Below, piece after piece: positions 23,255 through 34,673 of a stretch of 64,000 bases of DNA. Source of the stretch: Dioscorea cayenensis subsp. rotundata (Eukaryota; Streptophyta; Magnoliopsida; Dioscoreales; Dioscoreaceae); the NCBI RefSeq assembly GCF_009730915.1, contig NC_052475.1, forward strand, positions 23,125,016-23,189,015, written 5' to 3'. The notes under the pieces were generated by a model, which had not been told where the DNA came from, did no database searches, and worked only from the letters and a program-made list of their open reading frames with translations. A program made the translations under genes and the position numbers. The stretch's first letter is position 1, and every line of letters begins with the position of its first letter.

Positions 23255-23498
23255 TAGTGAAATAGGGTGAGAAAATTGCCACAATACTTGCATAAATAAT
23301 TGTGAGTGGTGATTATGTAATGGCGCTTCTGTTTGTGTTATCATACAGATATAGAAAACACCAAGCTATATATTCTGTTTGTGCTCTTGTTTAGCATTAG
23401 GTAATTATTAAAAAAAATTCCTGTTTTGCAAGTTATTTGTTTTAATTAGAGATAAATACTGCCAATTTTTTTAAGAGAAATGTAGAGAGGCTATGTAT

Positions 23499-23796
23499 GG
23501 TATAATATCCGAATTGGTCCCTCTACATTTCTCTCTTGTTTTTTTGGTCACTCTATTCAGAAATTCGCCCTACTAATCCCTCTAGTCTTGAAAATGGTTC
23601 TACTTAATCCCTTCTATGGTCAATTAGTGACTGTATTTTCAAGAGTATAGGGACTAGATGAGAAGAGATTAAAGGTAAAGGGACTAAGTTGGGTTATTTT
23701 CAAAAGCAGAGTGAGGATTAGTATGGCACATTTTTGAGTAGAGGGACAAAAAAGAAAAAGAGAGAAAAGTAGAGCGACCAATTCGGATATTATACC
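23499..23796. mobile_element. MITE with ~60-bp inverted repeats
   Basis: The left end GGTATAATATCCGAATTGGT and the right end (inverse, ending CCAATTCGGATATTATACC) pair perfectly over 19 bases. Pairing then continues imperfectly through CCCTCTACTTTTCTCTC and the TTTTTTGG(T/A)CACTCTA-like block. TAT flanks both sides, possibly a 3-bp duplication. No coding. It lies 240 bases downstream of GDSL copy 2. Confidence 0.85.
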
Positions 23797-25010
23797 TATC
23801 TTATTGGAGATGATAATGAAGTACCAATCTCTCATGATGTTAAAATGATTAGTATTTTTTTAATTAATAATTGGATCTGCTAGTCTATGCACTGTGAAGA
23901 CTAAGAGTTGACTCTCTCAGAGATGAAGGTTCATAGTATATTTATAAATCCTGCAGATACCCTAGCTTATACGTAATTCTAAAAAAAAAAACAGAAGGTC
24001 ATCAATCTTTTAATTAATAAATGATCTTCAAATTGTTGAATGAACCTTTCATAGAAATGATATTAAGAAGCTAGAAGCCAGTTGGGTCTTTAAAGACGGA
24101 ACTGGAGTCCTATAGAGGGCAAACATAATAGATTGGTTTATTGCCAAGAAACCATGAGTTGGAAATATTTAGAATTTGACATTAGATATGATTTTAAAAG
24201 TTTGTATCTGTGGAAATTAACATGCACATGAATATATGTATCTCTATATTTATTAAGTTAAATAGTTAATAATATATTAATTTGGTTTTTAGCATATATT
24301 GACCTATTTTTAGTTATGTTAGATACAAATTCAATTCTTTTTCTAATTTAATTCAGTATAAAAGATTCAATTGTTAGGATGAGAGCTCAAAACTTATATA
24401 TTTATATCAATATTAATTAATTTAATTAAAAATATTATTAGTGTAATTAGTAAATAATAAATATACACTTGCAGGCTATAAACGGTAAATCTAAATAATA
24501 ATAATTTTCTACTGTAACCGCTATTTGAAATCACTTTGCATAGATTCTAGGTCTAAGTAACACACGTATATAACTAGATAACTGATCTTTGGGATGATTG
24601 GTATAAGGGCCTTGGACTTGGATGATAATGTCCTTGCTTGTAAGGATATTATATGGCTAATTTTTACTCGGAAGAAATGATTGCATTTTTATTTCTATAG
24701 CGACCTCATTATTTTTTTTATTACTGAATATCAGTCATATGTTCCTTTTTGGTTTTTGCACCTCCTACAATAAAAAAACCAAACCGTAGGAATCATCACT
24801 TCATCAACTACGGTTAGGAGGAGTATCTTGTTCTCAACGCCTTCCATGTGTGATGTACACAACCCTGATAATGATCCTGATGGTGTCATTCGCTGGCACC
24901 TAGTTTGCTTGGATTGGCTATACCTTAGGAGCTAACTCTCTCTAGACCTAGGGGCCATATTTGTATTTGTCTTTTTTTGTTGTTATAATCACTTCTGGTG
25001 GACTTTTTTT
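23797..25010. other. intergenic, no supported gene
   Basis: AT-rich spacer running into the assembly gap. Sequence at 24560-24950 has mixed composition but no recognisable domain. Confidence 0.5.
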
Positions 25011-26010
25011 NNNNNNNNNNNNNNNNNNNNNNNNNNNNNNNNNNNNNNNNNNNNNNNNNNNNNNNNNNNNNNNNNNNNNNNNNNNNNNNNNNNNNNNNNN
25101 NNNNNNNNNNNNNNNNNNNNNNNNNNNNNNNNNNNNNNNNNNNNNNNNNNNNNNNNNNNNNNNNNNNNNNNNNNNNNNNNNNNNNNNNNNNNNNNNNNNN
25201 NNNNNNNNNNNNNNNNNNNNNNNNNNNNNNNNNNNNNNNNNNNNNNNNNNNNNNNNNNNNNNNNNNNNNNNNNNNNNNNNNNNNNNNNNNNNNNNNNNNN
25301 NNNNNNNNNNNNNNNNNNNNNNNNNNNNNNNNNNNNNNNNNNNNNNNNNNNNNNNNNNNNNNNNNNNNNNNNNNNNNNNNNNNNNNNNNNNNNNNNNNNN
25401 NNNNNNNNNNNNNNNNNNNNNNNNNNNNNNNNNNNNNNNNNNNNNNNNNNNNNNNNNNNNNNNNNNNNNNNNNNNNNNNNNNNNNNNNNNNNNNNNNNNN
25501 NNNNNNNNNNNNNNNNNNNNNNNNNNNNNNNNNNNNNNNNNNNNNNNNNNNNNNNNNNNNNNNNNNNNNNNNNNNNNNNNNNNNNNNNNNNNNNNNNNNN
25601 NNNNNNNNNNNNNNNNNNNNNNNNNNNNNNNNNNNNNNNNNNNNNNNNNNNNNNNNNNNNNNNNNNNNNNNNNNNNNNNNNNNNNNNNNNNNNNNNNNNN
25701 NNNNNNNNNNNNNNNNNNNNNNNNNNNNNNNNNNNNNNNNNNNNNNNNNNNNNNNNNNNNNNNNNNNNNNNNNNNNNNNNNNNNNNNNNNNNNNNNNNNN
25801 NNNNNNNNNNNNNNNNNNNNNNNNNNNNNNNNNNNNNNNNNNNNNNNNNNNNNNNNNNNNNNNNNNNNNNNNNNNNNNNNNNNNNNNNNNNNNNNNNNNN
25901 NNNNNNNNNNNNNNNNNNNNNNNNNNNNNNNNNNNNNNNNNNNNNNNNNNNNNNNNNNNNNNNNNNNNNNNNNNNNNNNNNNNNNNNNNNNNNNNNNNNN
26001 NNNNNNNNNN
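25011..26010. other. assembly gap (1000 N)
   Basis: Exactly 1000 undetermined bases, a conventional gap size rather than a measured length. Open frames spanning it are artefacts. Confidence 1.
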
Positions 26011-26335
26011 TGTGGGTTGGCTTACAATAAAAGTGTGTGTGTGTTTTTAAAGTTTGGTAGGACTTTTAGAAAAAGTGATTCTGAGTAAGTTAAATGCTTA
26101 TTTGTATTTTGTGTTTGGATAAGTTAATGCATAAATACTTTTATAACTTTAAAACAACTTCTCACAAGTGTTTTTACCAAAAGAATCACATGATTAGTTC
26201 CTAAAAAATACTTTTTATGTTTTTTTATCAGCTTCAACTTTTACAGAAAAATCAATATAAATAACTTTTTTTTAAAACCTAAAAAAGTTTTACTTATAAA
26301 AAATCACTTTTGGGGTTTTTCAAAAGTTAATCCGA
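26011..26335. mobile_element. MITE fragment cut by the assembly gap
   Basis: The right end reads as a MITE terminus (TTTTTCAAAAGTTAATCCGA followed by GCAAACCCA). The left part carries AAAAAGTGATTCTGAGTAAG, the inverse of the AAAATCACTTTTGG block near the right end. The outer left terminus is lost in the gap, so the class is unsure. Confidence 0.45.
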
Positions 26336-26828
26336 GCAAACCCATATTCTTTAATGCAGTTAAATATAGATTAATAAGTAATAAAATTTGAAAAGATAAA
26401 CAATTTAATTTTTCTGAAGTCAATTTAGACATAAATTTTTTAATTTTTAATTATTTTTTTATTTTTAGACCTAAATGGAGATTAAAAAAACTTGAATGAA
26501 TAACAATGAATATATATATATATATACATATAGAACCAAAAACACTTTACATGATGAATTAGTTGAAAAAATGGATCCTTAATTATGATGGAAGTCATTA
26601 ATTCATTATAGTGTATGTACTTTCCTTGCTTCGTAATTATAATTTAATAAGTCCTGTTTTGGTATTTTCCTCTTAAGTTGTGCGAGATATGCAGAGTTTA
26701 ACATGTAGATGATAGGCGATGATTTGTTCTTCGCAGGTCATTAATTTTGTAAAAAAAATTTCACACTTTCTTTTAGCTCGTTATTTAATATATAAGATTG
26801 CTTATAGGAAACCATACTGATGAAACCC
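26336..26828. other. intergenic, AT-rich
   Basis: A/T-rich spacer with an (AT)n run near 26512. Nothing coding is seen. Confidence 0.6.
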
Positions 26829-26831
26829 TAA

Positions 26832-27532
26832 GGGCCTGTTTGGCTGCAAAATAAAAAAATATGGCATAATTTTATTATGTAGGAAGTGCAAATGATTATT
26901 ACAGAAATTGTGGCATATTTTATTCTTACAGAATGAGTGTTTGGGAAACAAAAAAATTACGGAGACTAGGCGATTGACGAATGGACTGTCGGTGGATCGG
27001 TGGCCGATAGCCGAGGTCAGCCGAACCACTGGTGGCCAGTCGTCGGAGGCTAGCGGTAAGCGGCCGGACCGCCGGAGGTCTGCCGGACCACCGGTGGACA
27101 GCCGGCGTGTCACTGGAGGTCTGCCGGATCACGGCTGGTCGGGCTTGTCGGGAGATCGGCGGACCACCGCTGACGCCGTGTGTCACCGAAGATCGGCTGA
27201 TCGAGGGCCGGCCGTCAAGATCGGGCCGGACCGCCGTGGCAATCGCCGGAGGTCGAGTCGGACCGCGGCCCGGTCGCCGGAGGTCGGCCGGGACCGTCAG
27301 TGAGGCTCCATGGGTCAGTGGGTCGGATGGAAAAGAAGAGAGACTTTTTACAATGAGAAAATATTCCACTCTTAGTGGAATATTTTTTTATGCTATAATA
27401 CCTATATTATGCCATAATTTTATACTCTAAAATAAGTACCCAAACAACCAATATGGCATAATTCTCAGAAAATGTTAAATTATGCCATATTGTACGGATT
27501 ATGACATAATTTCTGGCTATCCAAACAGGTCC
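26832..27532. mobile_element. PIF/Harbinger-like non-autonomous element with GC-rich core
   Basis: Ends GGGCCTGTTTGGCTGCA and the inverse TATCCAAACAGGTCC form a terminal repeat of about 14 bases. TAA flanks both sides (26829-26831 and 27533-27535), the duplication typical of PIF/Harbinger (Tourist) elements. Subterminal TATGGCATAAT motifs recur in both orientations. The middle (about 26975-27310) is strikingly GC-rich, built from degenerate GGAGGTCTGCCGGA-like units, and is open in several frames on both strands, which is a composition effect. No transposase is present. Confidence 0.8.
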
Positions 27533-27535
27533 TAA

Positions 27536-30500
27536 AATTTATTAGGATTCTGGGTGAGAGTACGTAGTTTTTTTATCTAAGATATATATATATTAATATT
27601 GTGCAAGCAATTCATAGATAAATGGAAATTTATAACAAGCTCAATAGTCGGAGTCTCACGTACGTTCTCAATGGAGAATGAGGAAGCTGGCCATTTAATC
27701 CGCTCTAGTAAAAACTATAAATAGGTATTTCGAACTATATTTTACATAAGACATCTCTTTTTGACACTTTCTATTCCTATTCACTTATAATAAACCCATC
27801 TTTTACTTTAAATCTAATTCTTCAAAAATATTTATTCCAATCAATATAAATGCATTTTTATTCGATTTTAATATATTTTTTCTTTTAAACAAAAGCTGTA
27901 CATCTTTGTATTTATCTTTGCAATTCTTAATACAATCGTGATTTTTTTATTTTAAAAAAAATATCATATATACATGATAGAGAGTTTCCTTATCAATAAA
28001 CAATTGCTAACTCAATTTTTATTATTTTTTATTTTTTATGTCTAAGATTAACTTAGGTCGTTTGGCATCGTTTCTGTTTTTCTGTTTTTTGTTTTTGTTT
28101 TACTTTTGTTTTGTTTTTGCTTTGTTTTCTTTTTATTTTCAATTTTTTGAAAACAAAAACATGTTTAGATATACTAATTGTTGTGTATTTTAAAAATCTG
28201 TAAACAAAAACATGTTTGATTAGCACAAAATTATTATAATGTTTTTTTTTATCATTTTTTTTCAAATCCATATTTTTAAAATTTTTTTTATAAAACTTTA
28301 TTTTTCATATTAGTTTACTTGTTTATATTATTAAATGAAATTAATAACATAGTTTGGTATTGTATGAATAAATCATAAAATTGCACCATTTGAAACTAAA
28401 AAAATATTTTGGCGTTTGCCTTAAATATATATATTAAAGGAGAGAAAGAGAGAAAAATGAACAGAGGAGAGGAAGGGTTTCATGGTGGGAGGAAGAGTTT
28501 TGAAAATGTTTCCAAAACAATTGAAAACATAAAATTATTGTTTTCTGTTTTTTTAGAAACATGAGAATTGTTACCAAATTTTTTGAAAACAAAAACGAAC
28601 TGCCAAACATGTTTTCTCAGTTTTGTTTTCAAAACATGAAATTAAAAACAAAAAAAGGAATTGACAACAATGGCTTAATGTCCATTATTTTTATTTATAT
28701 ACATAAAAACATCGAGGCTAGAGAATTAAAAATAAAAGAATACCATAGATAAATAAGTGAAACTCTTCTTTACTCTCCGTTATTATACAAGAAAAAGAAA
28801 CAATGAACCATGTTTGATATCACATTTCCATATAACTTGCATGCATTCTGGCCAATGCCAACCACGCATGCATCCAAATCCAACCATCTAGATATATGCT
28901 CATTAATAATTATTAAAAGTGGTTCCTTACATCAAATGACCTTTCACATCTTCCATCCCATTGAGTCACCATCAAACTTCACCAAAACATTAGATAGCAT
29001 CCAACATCTTTTTCAAGTAACAAAAAGGTTCTCTCCACCCACTAGACTAGCTACTAACTGTTGCTTATGTTTTATCTCACTGTTTGTCAACTTTTTCAAG
29101 TGCTGTATATTAATTTGCGTGTCTGTGTTAACATTTCAGGCCATTCACAGGAAACCCACAACCTCTCCCATCTGTTCACTCCATGTTCTTTCTCAATATT
29201 CATAATGTTTCCCATAAACCAAATCATGTTACAAAAATGATTAAACCATAGTTTATTAAAGTTAAACATGTGAGGTAAGTGCTGGTATTGCCACTGAAAA
29301 TTGTATCACTGCATGCCTTTTTTTCTCTCTATTTGAGGATCTGACTTTAGACTAAGATTATAAAAGGCCACAAAAGTTTCACGCTAGCTTTAATGGTGGA
29401 AAGAGAGGTGTTCATCATGCATCCGAAGTATACTGTTAATTTGACTTCCTTTAATATCCTGTGCCATGTGTTGCACAGTTGTTGGCTGGAGGGAGGGAGG
29501 GCGAGAAAAAGAAACAATATTGAAATATTATGTTAATATAAATAAATAAATAAATAAATATATATATATATATATATTACGCTATTGCTTTTGTGCTAGT
29601 TGTCCACTATACAATTAATTACTCATGTTTTTATAAAAAAATAATAATAATTACTCATGTTTCACATATTTAATTTCTCTCCTTTGTTTTCATTTATTAC
29701 ATTATAAATATGTATATATATATATTGCCAATTAAAATAAGAATATATCGAAGGAGATATATATAGCAGAGTGATTATCAATAAATTTCTTTTTTTATAA
29801 AAATGATTGATAATTTTTTTATATAAATTTAGTTGATATAATTTATATATGTCTAAAATTAAAATAAAAATTATATGCAATTGCCACCGGTGCAGTGGCT
29901 AAAGAGTAAAATATTTGACTCTCATGTGAAAAATTAAAAATTTGACTTACTCTCAATATGTGACTTAGACATAAAATATAATATGATAATTTTCTGCATC
30001 GTTAAAAAAAAAATAAACAAAAAATTGTATATAAGTTTTGCTGCTTGTATTGCTTAAAATCGTGTTGACATTACAATCAAAATATATATATGCCCTTTTG
30101 GCCGGCCATATAAAGCTTGCTTTCATGCATCATATACCAAAAGTAACAATTTCGTGAACATGCATTACATGTGTATTACCAAACAAATTAGGTCAAAAGA
30201 AAGTCTCTCAAGCCTTACAAGCCATTAACCACATCATGTGCAAAGCTCAAACATGAAGAAAGAAAAGCATGCTTCCCGTGACATTGCAAATTTGACCTAA
30301 TTTATTAACAATTTTTAAAACAGAGAAACAGAGAATCTAACATAACGTGATTCTTTTAAAAATGCCATTTATATTCCAAATGTTTTTTATATTCCTACTA
30401 AAGTTCCATGTTGATTTATTGCTTTACCCTTCAAGTACGTAAATATTTATATATTAAATATATGTGGTGTAATACATCACAATTTTCTTTATTTTATACA

Positions 30501-31147
30501 TATAATTATGATTTATTTATTATTATTTTAATAAATATGGATAAACTATGTATTAGCGACCCATACATGCCAGGAGCTAAATTTCACAACACCTATAACC
30601 TCATCATGTGAGAGCTGAAGTTTGATCCCATCTTCTCGACCTGGGTTCAAAAAAATACTTAATTTATAAAATAAATAGTTATTGCAAGGAAAAAAGTTGA
30701 TATAAATGATATATTAAAGATATAAATACGGTATAAATATGATTTGATATACTAAAATACAATTTATATAGACATGAATAGGCAGAAGATGTTGACACTT
30801 GGAGTTTGAGGGGAAGGAGAATATGAAATGTGCTCATCTTGCAACTCTTGATTAAGGACATACATCAATTGGCAATTGGGTATAGATTCTAGTGTGACTC
30901 CAATTAAGTCTTGATCTTTGGGGCCAATCCGTGCCAAAGTTAAGGACTTTCGGATTCTTCAACGGAGGGTCCAAACTCTAAACTTCCCAGACAGAGAAAC
31001 AGAGCATAGAAAAAAAAAGAAGCTTAAACGGAGTGTGGCCCCCAAGAAAGCTCAAAGAAATGGCTGGTGAGCAGGGCTACTATGATTCCTCACAATGAAG
31101 CCAAGCGAGTCTAAGGTGCTCTCTCTCTCTCTCTCTCTAAAAGTTCC
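27536..31147. other. long intergenic region, low-complexity and MITE debris
   Basis: Contains a T-rich element at about 28055-28640 whose ends (GTCGTTTGGCATCGTTTCTG and the roughly inverse AACGAACTGCCAAAC) suggest a decayed MITE. (AAAT)n and (AT)n microsatellites lie at 29540-29578, with further A/T runs. The 131-codon open frame at 28810-29205 has no recognisable domain and no splice context. The last few hundred bases belong to the promoter of the F-box gene. Confidence 0.5.
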
Positions 31148-31156
31148 CTATAAAAG
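31113..31156 (+). promoter_or_regulatory. core promoter of the F-box gene: (CT)n tract and TATA box
   Basis: A (CT)n microsatellite at about 31116-31138 precedes the TATA box CTATAAAAG (31148-31156). Transcription probably starts near 31180. A 5' untranslated intron follows (donor CAGAG|GTGAGT at 31346, acceptor TTTTCAG at 31769). Confidence 0.7.
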
Positions 31157-31806
31157 CGCAAACACCAGGCTTGAGAGGAAACTGCGTTTTGTGGTCGTTG
31201 CTCAGAGCCAAAATCCAGTTTGATTTACAAGGAACTGGCTGGAACGCCTTCTTCTCCTCCTCTGACTTCTATTTCTGCTATAAAGTTTGAATCTTTAGAT
31301 TGATTCATAAGGAAAGGAAGGATCTTTCTTAGTTTTGCAGCAGAGGTGAGTGAAAGATGTGTATTTTTTGGGTTTTCATCTTGTTCTGTTTCATTGTCTG
31401 GGTTGACATGGCAAACAGAGTAGCATTTTAATGTTCCATGATTATGGCACGTTGCTTGTTTATAGTCCATTTGTGTGGTCGTTTTCGCCGTGGAGTTTGA
31501 TCTTTTGCTCATGATTGTTCTTGAATTAATGATCTGGCTGAATTAGTCAAAGGGAGAGTGTGATGTCCTGCCATTGCTTCCTTACTATGTTTTTGTCTTC
31601 TTTTTTATTATACATATATTCACATTGTGTGTTTTCGTTTATGTCAATGAAGCTGTTGAACAATGCTATGATGTCTTTTGGTATACATCTTCAATTGCAT
31701 TCCTTTTATAATCCTTATTTGTGTTCAAGTTATTTCTGTCAATCTGATATGTTTGAGTATAATTTTCAGAGTTGTGTTAGCTTTGGTGAGGTGCACGACT
31801 TCCCTG

Positions 31807-33015
31807 ATGGAGGGGGAGACATCATGGGAATCCCATACTGTTAGCTTCCAATTCAATCAACCTACAGAGGATGAGTCTTTTACTGAAATCAATGCCAGAA
31901 ACAATGAGGAGACATTGGTTTCTTTGGAAGCCATTATTCCTGATGATATATTAGAGAAAGTCTTCTCCTTTATGCCCATTGCCTGTGTAGTTAGATTGGC
32001 TTCTGTTTGCTGGAGATGGTATAGAGTTGTTCATTCAATCTCTTCTTGGACTAGCATGTTGCCTCAGAAGCCTTGGTATTTCATGTTTACTAGCAGTGAC
32101 TCCATTGATGGGCATGCCTATGATCCAAGTCTCCGGAAATGGTATAGCATTACTCTTCCTTGTCATGTTAAGAGCAATTGGATCAGTTCAGCTTCAGGTG
32201 GATTAGTATCTTTTATGGAGAATGAGAAGAGCTGCGAGATTTGTATATTTAACCCTCTTGTGAAGGGTTGCAGGATTCTCCAAGGACCTCCTGCTGCTCA
32301 TAATCCTGATTATAGTGCGATCGCGATGTCAGTGAACCGGAAATCCAACAGTTATACTCTTGCAGTGGCGAAATCAAAACAGATCCCTGGTGATTATTTA
32401 CAGTGGGATTTCTCAATTGACATCTATGAATCAGAGAATTGTTCATGGGTGACTTCCATCAGGGAAGTTTTGATGGGATGGAGAGGAGGTGATGAGAGTG
32501 TAATTTGTAATGGTGTATTTTATTGCTTGATATACGCCACCGGCATTGTGGGAGCTAGCGAGCGGCGCCACGGCCTTATTGCACATGATTTCTCAGCGAG
32601 AACTCATTGTAGTTCTCTTTTAAGTATGGTGATACCGGTGCCTTGTTCGCTTACTTGTGGCCGGCTTATGAACCTTAAGGACAAGCTTGTGATGGTGGGG
32701 GGAATTGGGAAACAAGACAGACCAGATATCATCAAAGGAATTGGCATTTGGGAACTTTGTAAGAAGGAATGGCGGGAAGTTGCTAGAATGCCTCATAAGT
32801 TCTTCCAAGGATTTGGAGAATTGGATGATGTCTTTGCTAGCTGTGGAATGGAAGACCTGATATACATACAGAGCTATGGAGCTCCAGCTCTTCTTGTTTA
32901 TGATATGTCTCAGAAGCAATGGAGGTGGTCTGTGAAATGCCCTGTGCCTAAAAGGTTCCCTCTTCAATTGTTCACAGGCTTCTGCTTTGAACCCAGAATT
33001 GAAGCTGTTGCTTAA
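31807..33015 (+). CDS. HWS: F-box/kelch protein, HAWAIIAN SKIRT orthologue
   Basis: Substrate receptor of an SCF E3 ubiquitin ligase. Arabidopsis HWS (At3g61590, 411 residues) controls organ fusion, growth and microRNA function. The product has 402 residues in one coding exon. The start MEGETSW matches the conserved N terminus; the frame is open further upstream to 31678 but has no ATG there. The F-box lies at about residues 42-85 (IPDDILEKVFSFMPIACVVR, then LASVCWRW). A C-terminal kelch-like beta-propeller region follows, with PWYFMF, CGLMCFM-type GGLVSFMEN, GWRGGDESVICNGVFY, PCSLTCGRLMNL, MVGGIGKQDRPD and QLFTGFCFEPR. A 5' untranslated intron (31346-31769) precedes the start. Intact and near full length. 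The orthologue call rests on extensive recalled similarity along the whole protein. Confidence 0.93.
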   Translation: MEGETSWESHTVSFQFNQPTEDESFTEINARNNEETLVSLEAIIPDDILEKVFSFMPIACVVRLASVCWRWYRVVHSISSWTSMLPQKPWYFMFTSSDSIDGHAYDPSLRKWYSITLPCHVKSNWISSASGGLVSFMENEKSCEICIFNPLVKGCRILQGPPAAHNPDYSAIAMSVNRKSNSYTLAVAKSKQIPGDYLQWDFSIDIYESENCSWVTSIREVLMGWRGGDESVICNGVFYCLIYATGIVGASERRHGLIAHDFSARTHCSSLLSMVIPVPCSLTCGRLMNLKDKLVMVGGIGKQDRPDIIKGIGIWELCKKEWREVARMPHKFFQGFGELDDVFASCGMEDLIYIQSYGAPALLVYDMSQKQWRWSVKCPVPKRFPLQLFTGFCFEPRIEAVA

Positions 33016-34673
33016 ATTCTTCTCATTTTCCATCTGTTTGGTATCATTCTATACAAACTATCATTCATTTTGTCATTTTTTTTTTTGTGATGCAATATAT
33101 TCATTACTGTTGCATTTATGAACATCCAATGCTCTGCAACATCTTCATTTCAGTGAATCTCTCAGCTTACAAAGCATCCAGAAGAGTACCAGTAGATGAA
33201 TGCAGGAAACAGAAACCTCTCTATATGTCTAAATACAGTGGTAGGAGCTGGAAAGAGGCCCTTGTATCAACTTTTGATGAATGAGATACAGAGAATAGTA
33301 CTCCTGGATTTGAAGGTGGAGATCCTTTCCTTGCAACCAGCCAAAACAGAAGGAAAAGAAAAAGAAGTTCCTGAGAGTTGTACTGCATCCCTTGTCATTG
33401 CCATCGCCGAGGATGGTGACAACTGCACCCAACTCTTATCAGCAGTCTGCACCCAACTCTCTCATCACTAGGCTGTAGTTTGTGAGTTGGTGCTGTGCTG
33501 TACTGCCTTTGATGGTGAAAAACTCACATGTTGTAACAGGCTCTGGTTTTCTGATGAATTTTCCTTCTTTTGATTAAGCTTTTAGGTCTTTCTCTTTATA
33601 CAGAGTTTTAGTACTCTTCACTCTGATTTTAGATGATGACACCTCTCTGTGGATGAATGCTTTGTCTGTTTCTGTTCAGTGGATCTTGTTTCTGCTCCTG
33701 CTGATTGACAGATTACTGACAGTATCCACTTTGTCTGTTCTTTGAGTGAATTACCGCTGCTAAGTTTAACTTTTTTATTTTTTCCTTCTGAATTGTAGTA
33801 ACTGGCAAATGAATGAAAGAATGGGAGCAATATACTGAAAATTAATTTGTTCATGCATATACTGTTGACTAAAACTTGTGCATGTTAAGCGATCGTTGGG
33901 AGTCTACAGCAGACACTGGAAGTTAATTCCATGCTACTGTATCTTCTTTTTTTGACCAAAAATTGAGCCACATTAAAAGCCATTGTCAAGCCACTGCATG
34001 TGACATGTTGGACATAAATTCATTTCTCATACATACAAAAGCAGTTATCCTTGTCATAATCTGTTTCTCGCAATTCATTTTTCAATACTTATATATATAT
34101 ATATATATGCATTCAATATAATCTTTAGAATTCAAAAGTTGACCACACATTTAATGCATGATTGAGTGTAAATAGGATTGTTATATGTGATGGCTTGCCT
34201 GTATTGTTAAAAAAATATATATATATATATATAGTTTTGAGAATTTACAGGAGAGTGTGAAAGAAAGAGGTGTAAATAAAACAAAAAAGAGGAAATAACA
34301 TGAGTTAGTATGGGCCTTGATGAGATGAATAAAAACAAAATGACTCTGATGTAGACAAATGAAAGCAGGATAAATTTCAAAGAAAACAAAATATAGTTCA
34401 AGAGTTTCCTAATTCATAGGGGCATTTATGAAAAAAAGGCCAAGAATTGGATTTAGCAAAGCTTGCACAAATGTACAAGCACAGCTCCACAGTTGTACTG
34501 ACCCATATCCCATCACATCTTGCCAATTGCCATGAGCAAAGAAGTCCACAAGTCCCTTCAATGAACAGTGAGAACTACACATGCGCGCAGTCCATACATA
34601 GAAGAAAAGTAAAGAAGAACTAGTCCTTTGCCTCCTTGGTGTGTGCCATAAAGGAAAAGTGAGAGTTTGGTTG
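33016..34673. other. 3' flank of F-box gene and spacer to the next gene
   Basis: The 3' untranslated sequence of the F-box gene is followed by mixed-composition spacer and (AT)n runs near 34100 and 34216. Short open frames at 33087-33471 lack any recognised domain. The final few hundred bases are the promoter and leader of the coiled-coil gene. Confidence 0.5.

Noticed and set aside
24961-26088. Two open frames of 350-375 codons
   Set aside because: They consist almost wholly of the 1000-base run of N; the frames are artefacts of the gap.
26908-27430. Overlapping open frames on both strands
   Set aside because: They arise from stop-poor GC-rich repeats inside a Harbinger-like element; peptides are Arg/Gly/Pro low complexity without a domain.
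28810-29205. 131-codon plus-strand frame
   Set aside because: No recognisable domain or splice context; Ser/Pro/Phe-rich content is expected of C/T-rich noncoding DNA.
31678-31806. N-terminal extension of the F-box frame
   Set aside because: It lies in the 5' untranslated intron and begins without an ATG; the protein start MEGETSW at 31807 matches the family.
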